64,000 bases of DNA from Rhodotorula mucilaginosa (lineage: Eukaryota; Basidiomycota; Microbotryomycetes; Sporidiobolales; Sporidiobolaceae), in the NCBI GenBank assembly GCA_034406715.1, contig CP137867.1, positions 1,178,001 through 1,242,000 on the forward strand, written 5' to 3'. How positions within the stretch are numbered: position 1 is the stretch's first letter; the number at the start of each line of letters is the position of its first letter. The position numbers and the translations under genes were made by a program. The notes beneath the pieces are model-generated. The model saw only the letters and a list, made by a program, of their open reading frames with translations, was not told the origin of the DNA and made no database searches. Shown piece after piece: positions 12,601 to 23,583 of the stretch.

Positions 12601-13818
12601 GGGCGAACCGGGGAACTCGGGCGGCGTGATGTGGCGGTTCGGGACCGCGGCGAATTGGGATACGACCATCGCCGTGGTCGCGTCGAGCGTGTCTGCCGTA
12701 CAAAGAGGTCCTCGGGTCAGACGTCGAGTGTGCACGAGCAAGGGAAGAGGAACCGCCCACGCACCTTTGCTGATCACGGCCAGCTTGCACGTGTTGGCCG
12801 AGTAGTACTTTTCGGACCACTCGATCAACCTCTGTCGGACATCGATCCCTTTCGCCTGAGGCTCGTCCCACAGCGTGACCCTGTTGCCGGTCCCGAACCT
12901 CCAGAACGCGTGCTTGCGCGAACTCGTGCTCTTGTCGAGCTGGAAAAAGCGCCACATGTCGCTCTGGAGGTTCTTCGAGTTCTCCGAATGGACGGCGTTC
13001 GCCTCGCGTTCGGTGCACGACGCGTCAAAGAGAGGCGCGATGAAGAACTGGGCGAAGCGGTCGAGGGCGGGTTCGAGGTGTTCGGGCGCGACGTCGAAAA
13101 AGTAGTTGGTCTGGTCCATCCCGGTAAAAGCGTTCGACATGCCGGAATGTTGCGTCAGGAATTCGGTGTAGTCGTTCTCGGCCGGGTACTGCCAGCGTGA
13201 GGTATCAGCCTGATCCTCTCTCTAAAAAAGACCTTGGAGTGCAAAGGAGCGCGCGCGCACCTTTTCGGTGCCCATGAACATGAGATGTTCGCAGAAGTGG
13301 GCCAAGCCGGGGAGGTCCTCTGGGTCGCTGAGGTGACCGACCTTGACGTCCATGGCGGCGGCGGCCTTGTCGGTCTTTGGGTCCGAGACGATCATGGCCT
13401 CGAGGCCGTTCTCGAGCATGATGAGCCTGTACGCGCGGTCGTCGTTCGGGCTCTGCTCTACGCTCTTGGTGTAGATGGCATACGGAGGCAGGCCATCCTT
13501 GGCGGGTACGGGTTGCCACACGTCCTCCGGGAGATGGTCGAGGGCGGAACCGGGGCTGGTGACAAAGGCGTACGGCGCATCGGGCTTGTAGTTGGGATCG
13601 GTGATGGTCATGATCGAGTCGCTGAGGTGTCGTCTGTGCAGGTGGTGGTGCCTCGGCAGGACCGGCGGGAGTTGGGCTACAGTCGGGCGGTGTAGGCTGG
13701 TGCTTGCGAGTGAGCGACTGGACGAAGCGGCGACGGCAGCGGCGGGTAGCCGGCCGTGAGGGATTGAGGAAGACAGCCTGAAGGACGAGATTGCGCGCCG
13801 GACGGGCACGCGCAGCAT
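9625..13818 (-). CDS. STE23: Insulysin-type M16 zinc metalloprotease (Ste23/IDE family)
   Basis: Peptidase M16A that degrades short peptides; yeast Ste23 takes part in a-factor maturation. The inverted zinc motif is visible as GLAHFCEHLMFMGTEK (HxxEH, near 13270-13300), followed by the conserved blocks NDYTEFLTQHSG-MSNAFTGM, TNYFFDVAPEHLEPALDRF, EREANAVHSENSKNLQSD and GTGNRVTLW. Later exons show LLGHEGAGSVLSYLK-type sequence, AYDAELAGMSF, GYNDKLGVLVNVI, and near the C-terminus DELRTKQQLGYIV. About nine introns. The first ATG (13818) adds a 69-residue Arg/Ser/Ala-rich leader (VPVRRAISSFRLSSS) of mitochondrial type; a second in-frame ATG at 13611 would give a cytosolic form. The stop lies at 9625-9627. 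About 1,100 residues, as usual for the family. Confidence 0.93.
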
Positions 13819-14075
13819 TCGGTGGGGACTGGAACAATGGAGCGAGAACCGGACAAAGGGTCAGCGTCCGCGAGGAGCAGCAAGTCATATCCGCTCACTC
13901 TCCTTCTTCGATTCCAAGTCACAGAGTGCAATGCTACAACTATTCGAGTGCTCTAACAGTACAGCAAAACCTCCCATCATGAGTGTAGACGGGATGACGG
14001 CGAGTCGCCACCCGATTTCACGCGGAACGGCTGCGCTGCCTCCACTCGGCGCGGCGGCGACTCGACCATGCATAG

Positions 14076-15512
14076 ACTCCAAAGAGCCCTTCTGCCGCGT
14101 GCGTGTGCGTGGGATTCGCCAAGGTGGACGCCGATCAACTCTGTCCCGCTGGCTTCTCGACTCTCCCGCCCGAACTCGTCCTCGTCATCCTCGCTCATGC
14201 TGTCCGGGGCCCGTCTCCCCTGCGCACGCTCGCCGCCTTCGCGCGCATAGACAAGCTCTGTGCGGCGATTGCACAACCACTGCTGTATGAGCGAGTGGCT
14301 CTCACCTCTCTCGTCAGTCTCGACCGCTTCTTGCGCATCGTCGAGGATGCTCGGCGCAACTCTACTCGGAGCGGTGGGGAACTCGCGCTCGCGGTCAGGC
14401 GACTCAAGATCGAGGGCAAGGTGTTTGCCAGCCGGGGATTCGGTCATGGCGTGCAACGGGCCCTGAAAGCCTGCACGCGCGTCGAGCGACTCGAGGTGGT
14501 CGGCATTGATGACCTCAGGCCAAAGCAGTTTGTAGGCCATGGCAGTGCGTTCCCTCTCTTCGGCTCTCATGTCTCTCGCTTGCGAAGAGACGCTCAATGG
14601 CTGACCCATGCGCGCGGTCCGGCAGCCCTCACGCACCTGACCTTGTTGAATTCGTCCTTTCGACCGCATTCCCACACCGCTCCCGCCACCCTCGCTCCAT
14701 TCCTCGCCTCCCTCACTCATCTCACCATGGCCAACGTCGGGCTCCCACACCCCTCCTCGCACTTGACCGACATGCTCCGTTGCTGTGCTCCAATGCTGAG
14801 GTACCTCGCGATCTCGAGTCTGAGAGATATCGACGCCGGCGAGTTCCGAAGGGCGTTCGAGGTCCTGATCGAGCGGGGGGCCGCACTCGAGACGCTCGTC
14901 GTCGGGTTCTTGACCGAGCAGCAGGTCTCGGCACTGCAGACTTCTTCTGCCTCCGCTCAGACGAGTGGGGGCAATGCGTCGTTCAACGCCGCTGCCTCTG
15001 AGGAAGAGGGCCGCCCGCTCCTCTCGCGCTTGCCGGTCCTCGAGAACCTTACCTTCACTCTCCCCCTCCCGACTCTACCTCTCCTCCTCGCACTTCCACC
15101 TTCCCTCCGCAAGCTCACAATCCGACCGCCGTATGCCCGCCCCTCTGGAACCTCAGTTCGGGAGCACTCGCGCTCGTCCCTCCTCTCCGTCCTCTCCCGC
15201 ACGAGCGGTTCCACCACCTCGAACCCGACGACCGGTCAGGTCACTCCAGCTACGCCGTCGAGGTCTACTACTCTCGAAGGAGGAGCTGATGGCGGGATCC
15301 GGCGCATGAGCGTGACGCTCGAACAACTCGAGGAGGAAGAGGCCGCCGTGGTGGCGATCGAGGAAGCGCTTGCGCAAGGAGGTGGGCCGGGACTGGAAGA
15401 GATTAGGTGGGAATGCAAGGCGCTGCGGAGCGCGAGGGGCAGGATTGAATTGGCGTTGGAGAAGCGGAAGGAGAGGCGGGCAGTTGTACGGCAGAATGCA
15501 ACACCAATTTAG
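14076..15512 (+). CDS. F-box-like protein (5' end uncertain)
   Basis: Probable substrate adaptor of an SCF-type ubiquitin ligase, judged only from an F-box-like helix set near the N-terminus: FSTLPPELVLVILAHAVRG, then LRTLAAFARIDKLC and AQPLLYERVAL, as in many basidiomycete F-box proteins. An intron at 14545-14625 (gtgcgt donor, gctgac branch, cag acceptor) joins the sequence to LTHLTLLNSSFRPHS. Leucine-rich segments that could form irregular LRRs follow (ALTHLTLLNSS, YLAISSLRDIDAG, RLPVLENLTFTLPL). The C-terminus is acidic and then basic, ending KERRAVVRQNATPI. No ATG lies in this frame upstream of the F-box; a start exon at ATG 13979 spliced to 14076 is possible but its donor is weak. The protein is 73 bp tail to tail with STRAP. 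Confidence 0.6.
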   Translation, partial: TPKSPSAACVCVGFAKVDADQLCPAGFSTLPPELVLVILAHAVRGPSPLRTLAAFARIDKLCAAIAQPLLYERVALTSLVSLDRFLRIVEDARRNSTRSGGELALAVRRLKIEGKVFASRGFGHGVQRALKACTRVERLEVVGIDDLRPKQFVGHGSAFPLFGSHVSRLRRDAQWLTHARGPAALTHLTLLNSSFRPHSHTAPATLAPFLASLTHLTMANVGLPHPSSHLTDMLRCCAPMLRYLAISSLRDIDAGEFRRAFEVLIERGAALETLVVGFLTEQQVSALQTSSASAQTSGGNASFNAAASEEEGRPLLSRLPVLENLTFTLPLPTLPLLLALPPSLRKLTIRPPYARPSGTSVREHSRSSLLSVLSRTSGSTTSNPTTGQVTPATPSRSTTLEGGADGGIRRMSVTLEQLEEEEAAVVAIEEALAQGGGPGLEEIRWECKALRSARGRIELALEKRKERRAVVRQNATPI

Positions 15513-15584
15513 TGAGGACAGCGAGCGCAGCGCTCCCATACGTTGCATGCGAGTTCCTTGCAGAGTCATCCTCTTCTCCTATCT

Positions 15585-17230
15585 TTACGCTGTAGTGTCC
15601 TCGTTGTACTTCCACAACCCATACGTCTTTGGCCGCGGCTGCCACAACCTGATCGTGCCGTCCTCGCTCCCACTCGCAAACATCTCGCCGTCCGGACTGA
15701 ACTCGACGCAGTGGACCGGACCGTGGTGACCTTTCCCGACTTGGAGCTCGGCACCGGTCTCGGCCGAGTGGATGCGGACCCACTCGTCGGTGGTGCTGCC
15801 TGTGACGAAGATGGAGCGCGAGACGGGATCGAGAGAGGCGGAGGAAGGCGGGTAGGCAAGTGTGTGGGAGAGGAAAGGTTGTCGGCTGCGGGAAACGGGA
15901 TCGGAAACAGCCGTTGATGGGCGTCAGCCAATAGATAGATCCGAGGCGAATCAATCAGGGCAGACGACTGATCCGTCGTACGTACGTTTCGAGCGAGACA
16001 AACACGACCTCCTTGCCCGCAGTCAAGGCGAGCGAGTCCCCGTCGTGCGACTTTTCCATGCTCGTGATCGGTTGATCCCGCAACGAGAGCTCGTGCGTCA
16101 TCTCGAGCGTTCGAAGATCCCACCATCTGTTCATTCACACCATGATCAATGGTCCGTCAGTCTCCCAGCTTCCCGTGAGATGAGGAAAGCAAAAAAGGGT
16201 GGTGCAAACTGACCGGACGACGCGGTCCTCGCCCATCGAGACGCAGCTCTGCCTCTTCTCGTCCAACAAGACTTTCTTGATCGTCCCGTCGTGCGCTGTC
16301 TTTTCCCTCGCGCCCCCTCGCCGGAACTCGTACACGCCGCCCCCTTCCGAAGTACTCGCGTCCGACCCATCCATGGGAGCGTTCGCTAGGTCCCATAGTC
16401 GGAGTCGTTTCTCGTGGCCGCCTGTGACGACGCGTAGTGATGCTGATGGAGCGGAAGGCGAGGAGGAGGAGGAGGAGGAGGAGGAGAAGAGTGGCGATTC
16501 GGAGATGTCGGCTGTTCGGACGATGTGGGCGTGCGGGAGGGTGACGAGGCAAGCTCCGCTGCTCGTGTCCCACACTTTACTGCGGGGGCGGCGCTTCCAA
16601 GTTCAATTTTGATTTGTTCATGGGTGTGTGGGCTTGACCCGGAGACGCACGTACGCTGCAAAGTCGGCGCTGGCGGTGACGGCGTGTGCGCCGTCGCGGC
16701 TCAGCCTCGCGCTCCAGACTGCGCCCTTGTGCCCCTTTTCGCCAGTAAAAGTGCCCTGCCAGTCTCCGAGCCTGTTCCGGGTGCGGGAGGTTAATGGGAA
16801 CCCCCACCGAGTCGGGACGGGCAAAGGGAGGAAGGCGCACCAGTCTCGAAGCACTGTGCGATGCAAACCGCCGTGAGCACGCGGATCAAAAAGCTGTGTG
16901 TAAGGAGAGTCCGGAGACTGACTTGGTTTGCCATCCTTGCACGCCGAGATGAGGAGGTAGTTGGGTTCGTCCGGTTGAGTCGGTGCGAGGAGCGGGGTGA
17001 AGTGGAGCGACGGGATCGGCCTCGTGTGCCTGTATGCCGGTTCCAAGGTAAGCCGATAAGATACCTGATTGCTCAGGTAATGGGCGCATGGACTTGCCCT
17101 GCGCAGACGAGCGGCGTCGACTGTCGCACGAGAGAATCGATGACGGTGAGAGGCATCAGCGAGGAGTGCGGCGGAGCAAAGGGAAAGGTCGGCGCACCTT
17201 GATCGGATTACTGGTCGGCGTCTCGGCCAT
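15585..17230 (-). CDS. STRAP: STRAP/UNRIP-like WD40 protein
   Basis: Seven-bladed WD40 protein; the animal orthologue STRAP/UNRIP belongs to the SMN complex and also modulates TGF-beta signalling. The start ATG (17228-17230) gives [11 protein letters not shown]. Conserved segments in order: [100 protein letters not shown], and the C-terminal [39 protein letters not shown]. The stop is at 15585-15587. The second intron (in the codons for AGH) starts with gcaagt, a GC donor. A GAG repeat (16458-16480) encodes a serine run inside one blade-connecting loop that the animal protein lacks. Confidence 0.9.
16458..16480. repeat. (GAG)n trinucleotide repeat inside STRAP
   Basis: Perfect GAG/GGA run on the plus strand; encodes a serine run on the minus strand. 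Confidence 0.9.
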
Positions 17231-17666
17231 GGCTCTGCTCCTCCCGGTGCTGTAGAGAGCGAGGTGGCCAAAGGTTACACGACAGTCTTCGCTCTCCCCA
17301 CTCACTCGCCGCTCCTCTTCTCTCGCAGAGCCCCGGTCGAGGGATCAGGGCTCCTGCGGTACCGGTGGTCCAGACCGGGTCCTGCATCCGCTACTGCTCG
17401 TCCGAGTCGGCTCGAAGCCGAGACGAGGCCTGCGTCTGTCGTTCATTAAACTTCGCGCTCTCTCCGCACGCCACATCGCACCACAACGACCGCGACGGGC
17501 AGCGGTCGACATTGAGATCGGTAGCGACACTCTACCAGCCAGCGATCGACGCAGACCGAGACGGCGCAGAGCGGTCGCAGGGGAATTCGTCGCCTCTCGT
17601 CTGGGGCCGAGAGCGACCCGCCACATCCGCGTACTTGAATCACACGCCACCGCGGTGTAGCTCAGC

Positions 17667-20600
17667 ATGACGGTGAGTAATCACACTGCTGTCCGAGAAG
17701 AGACAATCGCTGACCTCCTCCTTCCGGATCAATCCCTCGCCCAGACCGTCGCCGACCGAACGTACAGCACCACTTTCTCCGGCCTCAAGTCGACCGCCAT
17801 CACCGCCGGCGCCTTTATCGCCGGTGGAGTCCTCCTCAAGGAGATCTTGCAGCGCATGCGACGCTACCCGGACGAGGACCGCGCGCGGAAAAAGGAGGGC
17901 AGGAAGGACCTGCCGGACCGGGGCGTCGAGAGTTGGGCCATGGGCTACGTCTACCGCGCGCGGAGCTACGTCCTCGGTCCCAAGACGCCCGACTACTCGC
18001 CGACTCCACTCCTCTGGATCTGGGAAGCCTTCCTCCGCAAAGAGTCGTACTTTGAAACCCACGCCGGCGCCGACGCCACCGTCTACATCCGATTCCTCCG
18101 CGGCACCTTTTTCTGGATGACGTTCCTCCTCATCATCGTCTTTCCCATCCTGACCGGGATCAACTACGTCTACGCCGCTTCCAACTTTGGTTTCAACAGC
18201 ATCGACCGCGCTTCGCTCACCGCCCTCGTCCAGGGCACGCGCGGCCTCAACCTGCTCCCGATCCACGTGACCATGGTTTGGTTGGTCACCGTCTCGTGGC
18301 TCCTCACCCTCTTCTGGATCGGCCGAGGCGTACTCCGAGTCCGGAGGAACGAACTCCGCCGCCTCTTGCGCGACGACGCCGAGCGCGCGCGCCTCAGCCC
18401 CGACTCGCCTGTTCGGGAAGACTTCTCGCCCGAGTTGGACCCGAGCATCCCGCCGGCGGACCTCGGTTGGCGATACCGCACGGTGCTCGTGCGCAACATC
18501 CCGGTCGAGCTACGGAGCGAGGCTGCGCTGAAGCAGTATTTCCAGGAGCGGTTCTCGACCGCGACAGCGAGTGAGCCGCCATCGGAAGCAGCTACCACGT
18601 ACCCGCCCACTCCGACCGACAGCAAGCTACCGCCGCGCTCATCCGAGAGCTCAAGCGTATCGGAGACGCAAACCGAGATGGGAGCAGAGGGACCGCTCGT
18701 CGCCGAGATTGTCCTCGTGCGTCGCCAGACCGAGCTGAACGAGCTCTGGTTCGTCAAGTACGCCGCCGTCCTGCACGACCTCGAGACGGCGCACGTCCTC
18801 CTCGCTCGGAACGTCATGGACTGGGTACGGGAACGCGTCGAGCGAGAAGAGAGCGCCAGGACGGGCGTCGTCAAGCAGTCGCCGTGGGAGTGGTTCAAGA
18901 CGAAAGGGCAACGGGTGGTCGGTCGTCGGGAGCAGCACGACGTCGAGAAGGACGCGCGGGCCGGCGATGCCGTCCTCTTCGAGACGTTGCGACCGTTCTT
19001 GGCGCTCCCGTCGACGGAGGATCCGTTACCCGAGACGATCTGGGACGCCCTCGCGCGACTGCGACAAGCGGACCCGGCGATCCTGGACCGTTTCCAGCCG
19101 CAGCAACGACTCCGGCACTTTCGATCGGCGACCGTCCCCGCGATCGACTACCACTTGACCAAGCACAACCTCCTCTTCTCCCTGATCGAGGACCAGCGCG
19201 CCCGAGCCGACGAGATCGAACCCGCCTCGACCGCGTTCGTCACCTTCTCGCGCGCGTCGGACGCTCGACGCGCACGGGCCGACTTGGGATGGACCCGCCT
19301 CCGCCGTCTCCGGCGCGGCAAGGTGTTTGAACTGCGCGCCAAGATGGCACCCGAGAACCGCGACTTGCACTGGCAACGGATCGTGTTGGTGTCCCTCTCG
19401 TCCGACATTCTGCGCCAGACGCTGCTGAACGGGATCATCTGGGCCTTGACCATCATCTGGGTCATCCCGATCAGTCTCCTCATCGGTCTCCTGTCGCTGC
19501 AATCGTTGCAGGAACGTTTGCCCTCGCTCGCTCGTTGGCTCGAGACGCACGAGGTGGCGCGCTCGCTCTTCACCGGACTCTTGCCGACAGCGATCATCTC
19601 GCTGTTGAACATGTACACGCCCACCTGTATCGGAATCGCCAAGCGCAAAGGCCTCACCTTGATCACCGAGTCAAAGTGGTCCGCCGAGACTCAGGTGCGG
19701 GACTTGGCTGCACCCTCCCCGCCTTCGCTTCGAAGACTGACGCGACTGATATCACACACAGTCCGCCTACTGGAAATTCATGGTCGTGAACCTCCTCGTC
19801 ATCTTTTGCGTCGGCATCACCGCCTTTTCCGCCATCCTGAACGCGTTCAACTCGCCCGTCTCGATCCTACAAGTCGTCGCGGCCGCGTTCCCGAAAGGCG
19901 CGACATTCTTCGTCTCCTACGTCTTGCTCCAAGTCGGCGTCCAGTGCGGTATCGAGCTGTCCTTGCTCGGAATCAGCTGGATCAACCACGCTTCGATCCG
20001 GAAATACATCGCGCCTCGGAAGCGCGCGAGCGAAGGCGTGCCGCGCTTCTTCGGCTACCAGTCTTGGGTGCCCAATCACCTCTTCATGATCAGCATCGTT
20101 CTCGTCTTCGCCATCTTGTCAGTCTCTCTCTTTTCATCATCGTCATGCCTAGGACGCTGACGCGAACCCGCTGCATCAAACAGGAACCCGGTCGTCATCG
20201 CATTCGCATTCCTCTACTTTGGCATCTCCCTCATCGTCTTCAAACAGCAGTTCGCGCATGTCTACTACCGCCGCAACTTCGAGTCCGGCGGCCGTCAAGT
20301 CTTCCGCCGGATCTTCCGATACTCGCTCGACATCGCCGTCCTCTCGCAGGTCGTCTCTGTCGGCTTCTTCTGGACGCTCAAACGCTTTGGCTACGGTGGC
20401 GCGTGCATACCTCTTGTGAGTCTCTCGCTGAGTCCGCGTGAGAAACGCATCCTGAGCAGGTTTCGCGACAGATTCCGATTACCGTCTTTTGCAAACTCAT
20501 CGGCACCCGCTGGTTCGACCACCTCCTGGACGAGCTCGACGAGGCCAAGATCGACCTGATCTGCGGCGAAAACGACCCGGCCGTCGCTCTGAGTACGCCA

Positions 20601-22067
20601 CTTGATCCGCTTGAGGAGGAAGGAGAGCACAAGACGACTTGGGCGGGCGCGACGCGATCGCTCAAGACTTTTGCGCTGGTCACGTTGCCGGCGCTCGTCA
20701 AGCGTCCGGCGGCGCAGCTGCCTCGAGTCGGGAAGCAAGTCCGTCTGGCGACTCACTGGCACAAAGGCCGGCCGTTCCGACCGAAGGCGGTCCGGCACCG
20801 GTCGTCCCACTACCGCAAGCAGCCGGCTTCGGATAACGACCACCGGCCCATGCTCGAGCAGGTCAGGTCGGGTACCCTGGACCAGCAGGAGACGGCCGAG
20901 TCACCGCAAATCGACAGCTCGCCCGAGATGCAGAACGTGACGACTTTGGGCGAGAGCGATACCGCGCAGCAGCCCACGCCGGCTCAAGTCGCTTCCGCGA
21001 CGGAGTTTCTGGCGGATAAGGCTCCTACCGCCGAGAAGCGAGCCGACGAGCCTGGACGGCTCGTCACGCCGCACCCTCCAGTCCTTCGCGACGACCGACC
21101 GGTCTCGCACTTGCGATATCGCAACCCGGCGTTCCACGCTCCGCTCCTGCGCTCTCTTTGGCTCCCAAGAGATCCGCTTCGAGCCGTCGACCTGGGCGAC
21201 ACGGTCAATTTGCATGTTGCGTTTGTCTCGAGCGCTGGTGGTCGCGGCATCATTGGATCTTGGGAAGACATCGAGCGATCGAGCGGTGACTCGGGCCACG
21301 ACATCAAGACCGGCCAGACGGACGATTCACTCGCGACCGTCACGAGCTCCGCCACGCACGACGTCGGAGGGTCACTCTCCCCTCCGAGCCTCCGCCGACG
21401 CCGTTCCTCCCAAGGTCATCAGAATGATGACGACGGCCTGGAGCATGCCGCGCTGCCTCCACCTGCCCTTGTTGTCGACCCGAGTCTGCCTCTCGGTCCC
21501 GGAGCCAGTGCAGGTGCTGCGACGTCGGTCCCTCTGCCTGCCTCGCCGGCAACGCCTCTCGCGATGGGCCCCCCACCTTCCTTGCAACTCTTTTCCGCCG
21601 AAGAGAGCCACGCTCGGGCCAGTGGCTTGCCTTCGACTGCACCTCTCGCTTCGCCCACGCGGTCAACACATTCGACCACCATGAGTCGAATACTCTCGGG
21701 GGCGAGCTCCGCTTGTTCCGCCACCTCACCCACCCGTACCCGTGCTCGTACTCGCACGACTCGGTCCGGCTCGCTCGCGACACTTCGCAGTAACAAGACC
21801 TCGCTTCGGGCCCGCCGCGAGTCGTCCGCGCCGATTCCCGAAATCGGCGAAGGAGAAGAAGGCGACCCGATTTCGAGCGCCGAAGCGATGCGGAGCGAAC
21901 TCCTCGAGGAAGAGCGGCGTTCGCACTTACTGCACACGCAGCGGGACGAGCTGCGCAAGCAGAAGGAGCGCGAGGAAGCGGACGCTCGGGCCGGTGAGGG
22001 CAAGGGCGGGTTGTGGCGGAAAGTGCTCCTTTGGCACGATGAAGGAATTCTCGGTGACGATACCTAG
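17667..22067 (+). CDS. CSC1/OSCA/TMEM63-type hyperosmolality-gated cation channel (RSN1-like)
   Basis: Multi-pass membrane protein of the DUF221/RSN1_7TM family, osmosensitive Ca2+-permeable channels. It starts MTVSNHTAVREETIAD; the N-terminal membrane segments are AITAGAFIAGGVLL, FFWMTFLLIIVFPILTGINY and VTMVWLVTVSWLLTLFW. A long cytosolic RRM-like loop contains RTVLVRNIPVELRSE and ASTAFVTFSRASDARRA. The channel core follows: IIWALTIIWVIPISLLIGLL, FTGLLPTAIISLLNMY, SAYWKFMVVNLLVIFCVGI, ATFFVSYVLLQVGVQCGIEL, NPVVIAFAFLYFGISLIVFK. Introns near 19694-19761, 20118-20183 and 20417-20473 join in frame. The last exon gives a long hydrophilic tail with a PHM7_ext-like YRNPAFHAPL-LRSLWLPRDPL segment, ending RKVLLWHDEGILGDDT. 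The gene's 3' end was partly duplicated downstream (22631-22990). Confidence 0.9.
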
Positions 22068-22242
22068 ACCTGTGACTCTGTACCATTTCCGTGTTCATAT
22101 GCGCAGCATCATATCCATACCCGCCTCTCGCTCGCTGTAGTCCATTCGTAATTCAGCATGCATTCGTACGCATTTGTACCGAGCTTTGCCTGGGTTCAAA
22201 CGGTGGCTTTCAATCCCAGCAGACTAAAGCTGTTGCTGCCCT

Positions 22243-22630
22243 ATCCTACTCGGTCTCGCCCTCGCCCTTTGCGCTTCTTGTCCTTGACATCTCCGTCCAC
22301 CTTGGTCTGTTCGACGAGTTTTTCCTCGCTCGAGCCGGCCGCGACGGGTTCTTGCGGCGCTGCCACTGCGGCTGCTGCGGGTGTCGGCGGCTGAGTCGGG
22401 ATCTGCTGCGCGGCAGGGAGACCCTCGCCCTGCACCGAGTAGTCGACATAGGCCGTCTTCCACTCCGAAGGCGTCTCATCGTTCGTTCGGCCGTGCTTGT
22501 CGAGCTTCCCATCCTTCTTCAAAGCCTTCTTTTTCTGCGCAACTGGACCCATGCCCCATTTCCGCGGGTAGGTGTCTCGGTCCATGATGCAACGCTTGAT
22601 CTTGGCGACGACGCCGTGGTCGCAGGTCGG
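22243..22630 (-). pseudogene. Duplicated fragment of the CBF5 C-terminal exon
   Basis: Reverse-strand copy of CBF5 codons from [19 protein letters not shown] to the Lys-rich tail, highly similar to 26237-26618. It differs mainly by a few substitutions and by indels in the Pro/Ala-rich linker. The reading frame is still open but has lost the final [12 protein letters not shown] tail and has no promoter, start exon or catalytic part. It begins abruptly at 22630, exactly where the copied CSC1 3' end begins, which looks like a tandem-duplication junction. Confidence 0.85.
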
Positions 22631-22990
22631 TATGAATCGGCAATGGAGAGGAGGGATAAGAAAGCGACCCGATTTCGAGCGCCGAGCTCGAACGATGCGA
22701 TGTGGAACGAGCTCCTCGAGCATAACCAGCGGTCACGCCTCCCTCAATCGCAGCGGGACAACTTGCGCGCGCATACGAAGACCGATCAAGCGGACGCTCG
22801 AGCCCGTCGAGCGAAAGGCAGGTTGTGGCGCAAAGTTCTGATCCTCTGGACTCTTGCTGGACTCTGGTAAGACGGAGCGCCTGGTGACTATACCTCGACC
22901 CTTGTATCCAGACGCATATTTGCAGCTGCACGCCCCTATTCCCGCCTCATTCGCGGCAGTCCACGGCTCATCCAGTATGCATTGATATCG
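22631..22990 (+). pseudogene. Duplicated fragment of the CSC1-like gene 3' end
   Basis: Direct-orientation copy of about 21839-22165. Shared codons include [10 protein letters not shown]-type sequence (native GDPISSAEAM in another frame), [20 protein letters not shown] (native ELLEEERRSHLLHTQRDELR), QADARARRAKGRLWRKVL (native EADARAGEGKGGLWRKVL), and the 3' flank (GGTGACNATACCT...CCNNTATNCCCGCCTC). It is more diverged than the CBF5 fragment and carries no start. Confidence 0.75.
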
Positions 22991-23244
22991 GCCTGAGCGT
23001 TTCTGCCGCCCGAGCAAGCCCGTCGACGCCTTCATTCGCCAGATTCGTCTTCCTTTTCCCTCTCTCGGACGGATCGCATTGCAAACCACCACACGTACGC
23101 TGCTCTGGACCCGGACCCAAGGGGCCAGACTCGTTGCGGCTTGGTCAAGATCGAGGATTTTTTTTCGTCGCACGTATGATCTCGAGAGCTTGTCGTTCGC
23201 GACTCTTGCTCTTCTTTGTTGACTTAGACAGGGCTCGTAGAGTG
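22991..23244. other. Unassigned spacer before the inverted block
   Basis: About 250 bp with no coding signal that I can support; contains a short poly-T tract near 23158-23168. It ends where the rpl22 intron fragment starts, the inferred left inversion breakpoint. Confidence 0.4.
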
Positions 23245-23440
23245 AGAGCGTGGAGATAATATCTCGAGCTTGCCCGGGCCTATAGGGTCTGAAGGTGAAC
23301 GGATGGCTTTTGATGTCGGGACGTCGACGAAGGACGACATTCGATTGCGATCGGCGGAGGGCCTTCGGCACGCGTCCCCGATAGGCAAGATAAGAGCAGC
23401 AGCTCTCCTGTAGCTCTCTAGCGGTGGCTGGTCGGCGAGG
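23245..23440 (-). pseudogene. Upstream half of a split second rpl22 copy (intron end and first codons of an exon)
   Basis: Reads on the minus strand like RPL22 positions 24095-23915: GAGAGCTACAG, ATCGRGGACGCG, CCTCCGCCG, CCCTATAGG, then the exon codons for G-G/S-G-K-L. Similarity stops in the same ACCTCCACC stretch at which the other half (27100-27530) starts. Confidence 0.75.
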
Positions 23441-23583
23441 CACACTCCTCATGTCGCGATCCAAAACAAGAACGCCGCGGATCCGTATCGATGTCGGGCA
23501 ACGTATTTTCAGAGCAGCAAAACTACCCAGAGAGACGTTGCCGACCTCGTCAAGATCCCACCGTCTCGGAAGAGAGACGTTGT

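Noticed and set aside
20685-22067. Separate gene after the channel
   Set aside because: The frame continues in phase from the preceding exon (VTLPALVKRP) and carries the channel's C-terminal extension.
22185-22230. tRNA-like GGGTTCAAAC T-loop motif
   Set aside because: No matching acceptor, D or anticodon arms could be folded around it.
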